The notes beneath the pieces were generated by a model. It did not search any database, was not told the DNA's origin, and saw only the letters and a program-made list of their open reading frames with translations. From positions 18,198 to 24,631 of the forward strand of contig DADN01000144.1 in NCBI GenBank assembly GCA_002509665.1: a stretch of 6,434 nucleotides of DNA. Reading direction: 5' to 3'. Positions 1-6,434 of this stretch are shown one piece after another. The position numbers and the translations under genes are program-made. Within the stretch, counting starts at the first letter, position 1. Each line of letters starts with the position of its first letter. This DNA is from Methanobacterium sp. UBA8 (lineage in GTDB: Archaea > Methanobacteriota > Methanobacteria > Methanobacteriales > Methanobacteriaceae).

Positions 1-15
1 AATTTCCTTCAACGC

Positions 16-50
16 CAAAAATTCTATGAATTTTTGAGCATAAATAAAAA
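16..50 (-). terminator. Hairpin and T-run downstream of gap
   Basis: CAAAAATTC (16-24) and GAATTTTTG (28-36) form a perfect nine-pair stem with a three-base loop. On the coding strand T5 at 50-46 comes just before it, and the stem itself contributes another T5. Together these are a reasonable termination zone for the SIS-gap transcript, 25-60 bases after the stop. The order (T-run first, no T-run after the stem) differs from a bacterial terminator. Confidence 0.45.
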
Positions 51-74
51 TTTAAGGGATTTATATTCTTTATA

Positions 75-1091
75 TTAAAGAATTCCCATAGCTTTATTAG
101 TTTTTTCGATTGATTTGGAAGGATCATATTCCATTTCAAGCATGGCTCTTATTGCATCTACATTTTCAGGAACAACGTCTGATTCCTGGTGAATTGCCTG
201 CATGTAGTAGAGCTCTCCATCTACAATGTTTAAAGATTCTTCCCAAACACCTATTTCGAATAAATCGTTTCTTGAGCGCCCTAATTCTTTTGCATATTCC
301 ATAAATTCAGCAGTTGAACCAAGTCCTTCTTTAGCTTTAAGAAGTAAAACTCTCGGAGTTTCGTTTAGTTTCTCTTTTATATCATCTACACTGACTGAAG
401 ATTCAAGCTCAACCATTAGATTGTGCTGGTGCATTAATGTTGTAGGTACGAGTAATGCCATTGTAGTTATATTGAGGTCGTACATTACAGTCTGGACATC
501 TGGTCCGTGGTGTGATGGTACTGTTGGCGGGTTTGGAACTATGGCATTAATTGGTCCCTTTTTAACCTGTGATGGGTCAGCCCCCCTTCTCACCATAACA
601 GCCCTTACCTTTTTGATTCCGCATAAATCTTTTATTGGATTTAGGGTTCTACAAAGTCCTGTGGTGTTACAGGATACAACTCTTGCATAATCTTTCCCGA
701 TTACGTCTTTATAATTTGAAAATGAGTTAAATGAAAGTCCTATCTGGTCGTGTTTTTCTCCGCCCTGGAATGTTGCTTTTAAGCCCATTTTTTTGTATAT
801 TCCTTCTTTATTTTTAGCTCCGATTCCTTCAGGAGTACAATCAACAACTATATCCAGTTTCTCGAATAGTTCCTCTGCAGTTCCAGTTACTTTGATCCCT
901 GCCTCTTCAAAGGAGCTTTCTCTTTCAGGAGCACTTATGTATAGATCATAACCTTTCTCCACAGCCATTCTAGCTTCAAAATCAGGGCTTCGCTTGGTAA
1001 CTCCTGCAATTTTCATATCGCCCTGGGCAGAAACAGCATCTGCTACTCTTTTACCTATTGTTCCGTATCCATTTATACCGACAGATTTCAT
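75..1091 (-). CDS. gap: Type II (archaeal) glyceraldehyde-3-phosphate dehydrogenase
   Basis: Cytosolic enzyme that interconverts glyceraldehyde 3-phosphate plus phosphate and 1,3-bisphosphoglycerate. In autotrophic methanogens it acts mainly in gluconeogenesis. The 338-residue length is typical of the archaeal family. The N-terminal Rossmann motif is [10 protein letters not shown] (residues 7-16). VTKRSPD (31-37) follows the second strand, and its Lys/Arg pair fits the NADP preference known for archaeal GAPDHs. The catalytic cysteine is Cys141 in SCNTTGLCR. The catalytic histidine is probably His221 in TTLMHQH, by analogy with the Methanothermus enzyme (His219 from memory). The ATG is preceded by AAGGAGGT with a 6-base spacer and overlaps the stop of the upstream SIS gene as ATGA, so the two are probably coupled. 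The frame is intact, including a run of six G at Arg-Gly-Ala (about residues 169-171). The sequence closely resembles what I remember of Methanobacterium bryantii GAPDH. Confidence 0.97.
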   Translation of the reverse strand: MKSVGINGYGTIGKRVADAVSAQGDMKIAGVTKRSPDFEARMAVEKGYDLYISAPERESSFEEAGIKVTGTAEELFEKLDIVVDCTPEGIGAKNKEGIYKKMGLKATFQGGEKHDQIGLSFNSFSNYKDVIGKDYARVVSCNTTGLCRTLNPIKDLCGIKKVRAVMVRRGADPSQVKKGPINAIVPNPPTVPSHHGPDVQTVMYDLNITTMALLVPTTLMHQHNLMVELESSVSVDDIKEKLNETPRVLLLKAKEGLGSTAEFMEYAKELGRSRNDLFEIGVWEESLNIVDGELYYMQAIHQESDVVPENVDAIRAMLEMEYDPSKSIEKTNKAMGIL

Positions 1092-1624
1092 AAATTGACC
1101 TCCTTGTTTGCAAGTTCTGCAATGATGCCTTCAAGATATATCATCGTTGATATCTCAAATAGGGCACCGAAAGGTGTTAATGGCTCATATTCGCCCGATA
1201 CTCTCCTTTCTATATAATTTTTAGTTTTTGCTTTTATTCTACCAGGTATTTCAATTACAACATCAGATATCTGGGCAAGCGGGGAATCACGAAAAGAAGT
1301 TATGGATATAATTTTTGCACCAATGTCTGCTGCTTTTTTTGTAATGCTTAAAGTTGGTTCCGTTTCCCCAGACCCTGAAATAGCTATAAGAACGTTCCCT
1401 TCATTGATTTCAGGAACTATAGTTTCACTAATAACAAAAACATTTCGGCGTATTTCACTAAGCCTTGAAGCAAAAGCTTTTCCTACAAGCTCTGATTCTC
1501 CAAAACCACATATAAATACTTTAGAAGTCTCATGTAAATATTTTTCCATGAGTATTCTAGCATCATCATCAATATCCATGGATTTTACATGTGACGTTAT
1601 CTCTTCAAGTACGAGCCTCAACAT
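1088..1624 (-). CDS. SIS-domain sugar-phosphate protein, 6-phospho-3-hexuloisomerase-like
   Basis: A 178-residue single SIS domain, the size of 6-phospho-3-hexuloisomerase (PHI, HxlB), which turns 3-hexulose 6-phosphate into fructose 6-phosphate. Visible motifs are [19 protein letters not shown] (37-55), ISETIVP (65-71), the phosphate-binding SGSGETEP (83-90) and PFGALFEIS (151-159), whose Glu157 aligns with a conserved acid of PHI. Differences from PHIs that I remember: the usual G-x-GRSG reads GFGESE, so Arg is replaced by Glu, and the final His-x-Asn-Leu-Glu tail is absent because the protein stops soon after the last helix. PHI activity is therefore uncertain; a sugar-phosphate isomerase or sugar-phosphate-binding regulator is equally possible. 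No signal peptide or membrane segment is seen. The ATG start has GGTG five bases upstream. The stop overlaps the gap start, and the gap Shine-Dalgarno lies in its last codons, which implies a joint role in sugar-phosphate metabolism (inference). Confidence 0.8.
   Translation of the reverse strand: MLRLVLEEITSHVKSMDIDDDARILMEKYLHETSKVFICGFGESELVGKAFASRLSEIRRNVFVISETIVPEINEGNVLIAISGSGETEPTLSITKKAADIGAKIISITSFRDSPLAQISDVVIEIPGRIKAKTKNYIERRVSGEYEPLTPFGALFEISTMIYLEGIIAELANKEVNL
1098..1105 (-). promoter_or_regulatory. Ribosome binding site of gap inside the SIS gene
   Basis: AAGGAGGT, six bases before the gap ATG, lies within the Asn-Lys-Glu-Val codons at the end of the SIS gene. A near-perfect site is consistent with high GAPDH synthesis relative to the upstream partner, whose own site is only GGTG. 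Confidence 0.8.
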
Positions 1625-1629
1625 AAAAA

Positions 1630-1633
1630 CACC
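1630..1633 (-). promoter_or_regulatory. Short ribosome binding site of the SIS gene
   Basis: GGTG followed by five T and the ATG at 1624. It is a minimal match, clearly weaker than the AAGGAGGT of gap. Confidence 0.5.
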
Positions 1634-1663
1634 AGTTTCACATGTTCTAGTATATTTTTTGGC

Positions 1664-1671
1664 ATTATAAA
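1664..1671 (-). promoter_or_regulatory. Candidate TATA box of the SIS-gap operon
   Basis: TTTATAAT on the coding strand, preceded by an A/T-rich stretch (AAATA). It lies about 40 bases before the SIS ATG. An archaeal start about 25 bases downstream would fall near 1640-1645, giving a leader of roughly 15-20 bases that contains the GGTG site. The box overlaps a perfect 12-base A/T palindrome (1667-1678). In such AT-rich DNA TATA matches are common, so the spacing is the main support. An alternative is AATATAC near 1650-1656, which would place the start very close to the ATG. Confidence 0.45.
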
Positions 1672-1781
1672 TATTTATGATTTCATATTTGTTTTAGTTA
1701 TGCTGCAATCAAAATAGATAAATCAAATTAGCTTAATTTTCAAATATATTATTTAAACAGGATATTAATCAGGATAATCTC

Positions 1782-1799
1782 AAAAAAAAGGGAATCCCT
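1782..1799 (-). terminator. Likely moaA terminator: GC hairpin plus T8
   Basis: On the coding strand AGGG-ATT-CCCT is followed by an unbroken T-tract (T8 in all, 1789-1782). It is the first T-run of five or more after the moaA stop, about 157 bases downstream. Archaeal RNA polymerase stops at such U-runs. The four-pair stem is short, so the T-tract is probably the main signal. Confidence 0.55.
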
Positions 1800-1955
1800 G
1801 TAACTTGATTTAGATGTAGTTTTTAAAATTAATTTAGTATAAAATCAAAATAAGAAGTAGTGTATTTGTGTGTTATCTATTTAAATGGAATTTGACTAAT
1901 TGTCTAAATAAGTAGTAAAATTATCTATTTTTGGAGATGAACGTACTTAAATTAT

Positions 1956-2888
1956 TTAGCTAGAACATTCTCTAAAGAAGGGCTCTCGATTTTGTATTGC
2001 ATCTAAAAATATTTTTTTAAGCTCTTCATCAGAAGATCCCTGTCTCATTGGTTCTATTAAATCAACTAAATTATCGTTTCTAAGTAAGCATGGTTTAATT
2101 TTACCGTCAGGTGTTATTCTAATTCTGGTACAGTTTTTGCAGAATTCAGTGTTGTCCATTGGTTTTACAACTTCGATTTCACCATCTTCAATGAAATATT
2201 TTTTCCTGTCCTGCATAAATTGCCTTGTTTTAACTTCATCTGCTTTTTGGGTAAGTTCTTCCTCTAGTTCATCCATTTTAAAATGATATTCGCTGAAAAA
2301 TCTAGAACTAGATTGATTATCTGCTTTTAAAAGCTCTATAAGCTGAAGTATTGCATTATTTTCTTTACAAAAATGGAACATGTCCCAGATTTCGTGGTCA
2401 TTTATCCCTTTCATAACCACCATGTTTACTTTGACTGGATAAAGTCCAGCTTCTGAGGCTTTTTTAATTCCATCCTTGGCTTTTTCAATATAATCTTTTT
2501 TAGTTATAAATTTATAAGTCTCAGGATTAAGCGTATCAAAACTTACATTCGCACGGTTAAGGCCAGCAGCTTTCAATTGTTCCGCATATTTTCCAAGGAG
2601 CGTTCCATTAGTTGTTATGGCTATATCTTTAAACCCAACAGCAGCTATTTTTTCAACAATTTCAACAATATCGTTTCTTATTAATGGTTCTCCACCCGAA
2701 AGCCTGATTTTTCGAACGCCGGTATCTGCTGCTATTTTTGAAACTCTGTAGATCTCGTCAGGAGTCATTTCATAGCTTTGTGGGAGTATGCCATCATGAT
2801 GGCAGTAAAAGCATCTGACGTTACATCTGTTGGTTATTGATATTCTAAGCGAAAATACAGGTCTTTCAAATTTATCGATTGCTGGCAT
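1956..2888 (-). CDS. moaA: GTP 3',8-cyclase MoaA (molybdenum cofactor biosynthesis)
   Basis: Radical SAM enzyme that, in the known family, rearranges GTP to 3',8-cyclo-7,8-dihydro-GTP, the first step towards the molybdopterin or tungstopterin used by formylmethanofuran and formate dehydrogenases. The 310 residues show the N-terminal SAM cluster CNVRCFYC (Cys22, Cys26, Cys29), LSGGEP (63-68), TTNGTLL (92-98), [12 protein letters not shown] (114-125) and the second MoaA-specific cluster with Cys250, Cys253 and Cys267. Arg255 and Arg257 of TRIRITPDG match the GTP-binding arginines. The C-terminus is [10 protein letters not shown] and lacks the Gly-Gly tail usual in MoaA. I chose ATG at 2888. An in-frame TTG at 2897 adds three residues but falls inside GTTGAT, the only weak Shine-Dalgarno-like match, four bases before this ATG; a leaderless or weakly initiated start is possible. 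It appears to be a separate transcription unit, with wide gaps on both sides and no other moa gene in view. Confidence 0.93.
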   Translation of the reverse strand: MPAIDKFERPVFSLRISITNRCNVRCFYCHHDGILPQSYEMTPDEIYRVSKIAADTGVRKIRLSGGEPLIRNDIVEIVEKIAAVGFKDIAITTNGTLLGKYAEQLKAAGLNRANVSFDTLNPETYKFITKKDYIEKAKDGIKKASEAGLYPVKVNMVVMKGINDHEIWDMFHFCKENNAILQLIELLKADNQSSSRFFSEYHFKMDELEEELTQKADEVKTRQFMQDRKKYFIEDGEIEVVKPMDNTEFCKNCTRIRITPDGKIKPCLLRNDNLVDLIEPMRQGSSDEELKKIFLDAIQNREPFFRECSS

Positions 2889-2929
2889 ATTTATCAACGG
2901 TTGAATTTTTAGTAGAAAAAAATCTTCAA

Positions 2930-2974
2930 GTTTAAATTCAATTTATCGTTAAGTAATTTAAATGTATCAGATAC
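2930..2974 (-). promoter_or_regulatory. Probable moaA promoter region with an upstream palindrome
   Basis: Reading towards moaA, the palindrome GTATCTGATAC (2974-2964) is followed directly by TTTAAATTAC (near 2962-2953) and then AATTTAAAC (near 2941-2933). Either A/T block could be the TATA box, giving leaders of about 45 or 25 bases. The palindrome would sit at or just upstream of the BRE/TATA, a typical place for an archaeal regulator. I cannot choose between the blocks. Confidence 0.3.
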
Positions 2975-3011
2975 TTGATTTAAAATAAAAATTTTTAAAA
3001 TAAGAAAAATT

Positions 3012-3086
3012 GGAAACCATCGAAAACAAAGTTTTAGGGGTACAAAAATTTTTATAATTTAAATTTTTGTAACCTAAAAAGTTTCC
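3012..3086 (-). terminator. Large imperfect inverted repeat after top6A, possible terminator
   Basis: Left arm 3032-3051 and right arm 3061-3079 pair as TTTTAGG with CCTAAAA and TACAAAAATTT with AAATTTTTGTA. They are interrupted by a small bulge (GG opposite A) and closed by a 9-base loop. An outer GGAAAC (3012-3017) pairs with GTTTCC (3081-3086), with 14 unpaired bases on the left side only. On the coding strand T5 (3080-3076) opens the structure and further T-runs follow at 3009-3005 and 2991-2987. It lies 28 bases after the top6A stop and could end the KH-top6 transcript. It contains TATAAAAA (coding strand, near 3056-3049), so a distant moaA promoter inside it cannot be excluded. Confidence 0.45.
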
Positions 3087-3100
3087 TTATTCTAGAATAA
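3087..3100. repeat. Perfect 14-base palindrome
   Basis: TTATTCTAGAATAA is fully self-complementary. It abuts the outer arm of the large inverted repeat and starts 14 bases after the top6A stop. With no loop it suits a dimeric protein site better than an RNA hairpin; function unknown. Confidence 0.6.
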
Positions 3101-3113
3101 ATCTTCTAAAACT

Positions 3114-4158
<1,045 letters not shown>

Positions 4159-4169
<11 letters not shown>

Positions 4170-5763
4170 CAGTGACACCGCCTAAAATTTTTGGTTTTCT
4201 TGTGACTTTTGCCATAACATCAGTATATTCTGGAACATCCCTTTCTGCAAGGATTGCAGCTTCTTTGAGTACCACTGGTACCAACGTTTCAAATATTTGG
4301 GCACGCATTGCTTCTTCTTTAGCAGCTCTTTTTGCGTTCAGATATTTTTGTAAGCTCCTTGCAATTTTCATTGTGGCCTGTCTTACTTCTTGCATTATCT
4401 CAGCTTCAGGAGCAACACTTTGCTTTCCTGTAGACATATAAGGCACGTGAGTTGAAACAATATTTACAAATACAGTTATTGGGGCATTTTCAAGGTCCCT
4501 TATACCATAACGCTTCCAATCTATACTTTTTAAAGCTTCAGTTATACCACAGCTTCCCTGATCGAATGTGAGCGGAACTCTATTTGCAAAACGCATGATT
4601 TCTGCTTTTTTCTGCTCACCAACAACTCTTCCTGATTTCCCACCATAGGCAAGTCCTGCTTCTATAACGAAGGATACTCCCCCTTTATATGTTTTGGGAT
4701 TACGAGTTATGGTTTTCACATATTCAGGCTCCAATATTTCTTTCATACCTTTTTCAACTTGGTCCTGACCTATTGGAATTAACCCTGCTGTTGGAGGAGC
4801 CATAAAGTCCATTGACTGGAACAGTTCAACGATTTTTTCTGCTTCTTCCCATTTCATGTCTTTTGGACGCTTGTTAAAATCAATTCCAGTTATTTCTTCA
4901 AGTTCATCCACCCTTTTATTGGACATTCTTGAAAGGGAACTTGTAAGCATACTCCTGAACCGTCTTTTATCGGTATGCTTCGCCATAAAGATCAGATCAT
5001 CTGCTGTTACTCCTTTTGGATGAGGGAGCACTTCTTTTGGCATTGGTGGTATTTCATCTGTTGCTCGATCAAAGATATATCTGTTGCCGGTTGGGTCTTT
5101 AAACACGATTTTAGCGTGGGGGTTCGCGATCATGGTCCTTCTTATGTATTCAAATGCTCCCTGTTCACTTAGGGAATAGGAAACATCTTTAAAGTGAAGT
5201 TCCATGCTCACACCAGTTGAATCTAATTCAATTTCTTTCCGGTCTAATATGAGCCCCTGGTTTGTTTTGACGTCCATTTTGACTGTCATTTCCACCCCTT
5301 TAATTTTGTTTCCTTCTTTATATCCTGATCTTATTTTAACAGGTTGTCCTGTGGTCATTTGTGATAGTAAAACACATCCACTACAACCTAGCCCTTGCTG
5401 ACCTCTTGATTGGATATTTCTAAATTTAGAACCAGCAAACATGGTACAGAATACCTTAGTGATAAAAGGTTCAGGGATACCTGGCCCGTTATCCTGATGA
5501 CGTAAAATGTAATGATCTTTATCTACCCTTTTGAGATCTATTACCATTTCTGGTAAAATTCCTGCCTCTTCAGCAGCATCAATACTGTTTGTGATCAGTT
5601 CGTGGAAAACTATTGTTAGTGATCGTATTTTACCAGAAAAACCGAGCATTTGTTTATTTCTTCTGAAAAATTCTGATGGAGTAAGCTCTTTGAATTCTTC
5701 AAAGATTTCTGATGCTTCTCTTTCTACAGATATTTCTTTTTGCAAAGACGCGTTTGTTTCCAA
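4159..5763 (-). CDS. top6B: DNA topoisomerase VI subunit B (GHKL ATPase)
   Basis: ATPase subunit of topoisomerase VI. ATP binding dimerises it and drives strand passage through the gate formed by subunit A. The 534 residues match the short archaeal form without a C-terminal Ig-like extension. The Bergerat ATP site is complete: [15 protein letters not shown] (54-68, Glu55 and Asn59), DNGPGIP (91-97) and the glycine lid [10 protein letters not shown] (120-129). A helix-two-turns-helix-like segment lies around residues 245-320. The transducer domain carries the switch lysine in STGKQS, near Lys447. The start is TTG, supported by a perfect AAGGAGG six bases upstream; the next in-frame ATG is Met39, which would remove N-terminal sequence normally present. 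It sits 70 bases after the KH gene and overlaps top6A by 11 bases. Its last codons (LGGVTDDE) double as the top6A ribosome site. Confidence 0.97.
4176..4182 (-). promoter_or_regulatory. Ribosome binding site of top6A inside the top6B coding end
   Basis: GGCGGTG encodes the Gly-Gly-Val near the end of top6B. Six bases follow before ATG at 4169 and nine before ATG at 4166. The placement supports coupled translation of the two topoisomerase subunits. Confidence 0.6.
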
Positions 5764-5769
5764 ATTTAG

Positions 5770-5776
5770 CCTCCTT
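5770..5776 (-). promoter_or_regulatory. Ribosome binding site of top6B, fixing a TTG start
   Basis: AAGGAGG followed by six bases and TTG at 5763. This is the strongest evidence that translation begins at TTG, since no ATG or GTG stands at a suitable distance. Confidence 0.8.
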
Positions 5777-5833
5777 AATTAGTGTTTAGGTTTTTTTATT
5801 TTTTGTTTGAATCGTGAAAATTAAGTGATGAGT

Positions 5834-6400
5834 TTATTCTTTGAGTACGATATTATCAAATTCTCTTCTTTTAAGTTCTTGTTTCTTCTTTTCTAAAAAG
5901 GAGTAAACACTTTTATGTCTTACACCGCTTAGAATCATCTCAATGGCTTCTTTTGCAATTTGTATTCTTTCCATGTCTCCAATGAGAGATACAGTTTTAC
6001 CATATACAGAAACGTCTACATCGGTCATTTCTTTAATTATTTCTTTTGTCCTTCCTTCTCTACCGATTATTCTTCCTTTCTGTCTCATTACGGCTTTTTT
6101 GGATTTTCCAACAAAATCCTGTAAATTGATTATTTCAAGAATAAATTCATCATCAAGTAATTTAAAAGCTGTTTCGGGGCTGAAGCCTCTACCTACAGCT
6201 TTTATAATGTATCTTGTCTTCCAAACAGATAATGGATCTTCCATTTCATCTGTTGGGGTAATGGTGATACTCCCAGTTTCACTTTCAATATCCAGCTCTG
6301 TTTTAGTCGTGTTTTCAATGTGTTCTTTTGTAGTACCGTCTTTTCCAATTAGAACCCCTATTCTTTCCTTTGGAATCTTAAGATATTCAGTGTTGGGCAT
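5834..6400 (-). CDS. KH-domain RNA-binding protein, archaeal Dim2/Pno1 (Krr1-like) family
   Basis: Predicted RNA-binding factor for 16S rRNA and small-subunit maturation, the archaeal counterpart of eukaryotic Pno1/Dim2, which acts near the 3' end of small-subunit rRNA. The 188 residues hold two KH domains with intact GxxG loops: [17 protein letters not shown] (13-29, GKDG 19-22) and [17 protein letters not shown] (110-126, GREG 113-116). The C-terminal [21 protein letters not shown] (159-179) is a basic helix characteristic of the group. ATG at 6400 is chosen over an in-frame GTG at 6409, because AAGGTGA (6412-6406) leaves a normal spacer to the ATG and overlaps that GTG. It probably forms one transcript with top6B: the 70-base spacer has no T-run of five or more on the coding strand. 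In Methanobacteriales this gene usually follows a Rio-type kinase (from memory), which would lie beyond the window edge. Confidence 0.92.
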   Translation of the reverse strand: MPNTEYLKIPKERIGVLIGKDGTTKEHIENTTKTELDIESETGSITITPTDEMEDPLSVWKTRYIIKAVGRGFSPETAFKLLDDEFILEIINLQDFVGKSKKAVMRQKGRIIGREGRTKEIIKEMTDVDVSVYGKTVSLIGDMERIQIAKEAIEMILSGVRHKSVYSFLEKKKQELKRREFDNIVLKE

Positions 6401-6405
6401 GATAT

Positions 6406-6412
6406 TCACCTT
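6406..6412 (-). promoter_or_regulatory. Ribosome binding site of the KH gene
   Basis: AAGGTGA reads towards the ATG at 6400 with five bases between. It complements the archaeal 16S 3' end (GGAGGTGATC logic). It covers the GTG at 6409, which makes that codon part of the ribosome site rather than the start. Confidence 0.75.
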
Positions 6413-6434
6413 TAAAAATTTTTTATTTTTGAAT

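Larger units (their letters stand above)
1625..1955. other. 331-base intergenic region between moaA and the SIS gene
   Basis: I see no gene here: both strands are AT-rich and broken by stops, without a ribosome site linked to an open frame. It holds the SIS-gap promoter at its left end and the T8 terminator near the middle. Short repeats are present: TTATCTATTT at 1873-1882 and 1921-1930, with its reverse complement at 1712-1721; and the tandem-like AGGATATTAATC / AGGATAATC at 1760-1779. ACTTGATTTA (1803-1812) recurs upstream of moaA at 2973-2982. I see no tRNA or C/D-box RNA signature. Confidence 0.6.

Noticed and set aside
581..588. Run of six C (G on the coding strand) in gap as a frameshift site
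   Set aside because: The frame continues correctly through Arg-Gly-Ala-Asp-Pro into conserved sequence, so nothing is broken.
226..690. Plus-strand open frame of 154 codons inside gap
   Set aside because: It lies fully antisense to an unmistakable GAPDH gene, has no ribosome site, and its translation shows no recognisable domain.
1302..1670. Plus-strand open frame of 122 codons antisense to the SIS gene
   Set aside because: It is a shadow of the SIS coding frame that runs into the promoter region. Its hydrophobic stretches follow from the reverse complement.
1625..1955. Small ORF, CRISPR or structured RNA gene in the long intergenic region
   Set aside because: There is no regular spaced repeat, no GC-rich folded segment beyond the short terminator stem, and no open frame with a ribosome site.
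2889..2897. TTG at 2897 as the start of moaA
   Set aside because: No ribosome site precedes it and it lies inside the weak GTTGAT match that would serve the ATG at 2888.
4170..4178. GTG at 4178 as the start of top6A
   Set aside because: It is part of the GGCGGTG ribosome site; two ATG codons follow at suitable distances.
5764..5833. Separate promoter and terminator between the KH gene and top6B
   Set aside because: T-runs occur only on the plus strand (A-runs on the coding strand). An A-rich block could mimic a TATA box but has no convincing form.
6401..6409. GTG at 6409 as the start of the KH gene
   Set aside because: It overlaps the AAGGTGA ribosome site, while the ATG at 6400 has correct spacing.

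Overview
This is an AT-rich archaeal window with six protein genes, all on the minus strand, so transcription runs from high to low coordinates. Topoisomerase VI (both subunits), a type II archaeal glyceraldehyde-3-phosphate dehydrogenase and a two-KH-domain Dim2/Pno1-like protein mark it as a euryarchaeon. The GAPDH sequence, the Shine-Dalgarno sequences built on GGAGGTGA, and the KH-top6B-top6A order point to Methanobacteriales, most likely Methanobacterium. The genus is my inference from remembered sequences, not a search.

Layout in transcription order: (1) a Dim2/Pno1-like KH protein (6400-5834); (2) top6B (5763-4159); (3) top6A (4169-3114), overlapping the end of top6B. The coding strand has no T-run of five or more between KH and top6B, so these three probably share one transcript that enters from beyond the right edge. 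A 216-base gap follows, with a large imperfect hairpin, a perfect 14-base palindrome and several T-runs. (4) moaA (2888-1956) looks like its own unit, ended by a short GC hairpin with T8 at 1799-1782. A 331-base gap follows that shows no gene, and it carries the promoter of the last unit. (5) A SIS-domain protein (1624-1088) and (6) gap (1091-75) overlap by ATGA and are probably translationally coupled. A 9-base-pair perfect hairpin lies just downstream of gap.

Functions: the right block joins small-subunit ribosome maturation to DNA topology. The middle gene makes the first molybdopterin (tungstopterin) intermediate, needed for formylmethanofuran dehydrogenase and formate dehydrogenase in methanogens. 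The left pair belongs to sugar-phosphate metabolism.

Most of the window is ordinary housekeeping sequence. I see no mobile element, CRISPR array, tRNA or rRNA, and no clear new defence or biosynthetic system. The points most worth checking are the SIS protein, which looks like a 6-phospho-3-hexuloisomerase but lacks some family signatures and is coupled to gap; the MoaA C-terminus without the usual Gly-Gly tail; and the palindromes around moaA. Four genes (KH, top6A, moaA, and top6B with its TTG) have starts that need care, and these are argued individually.
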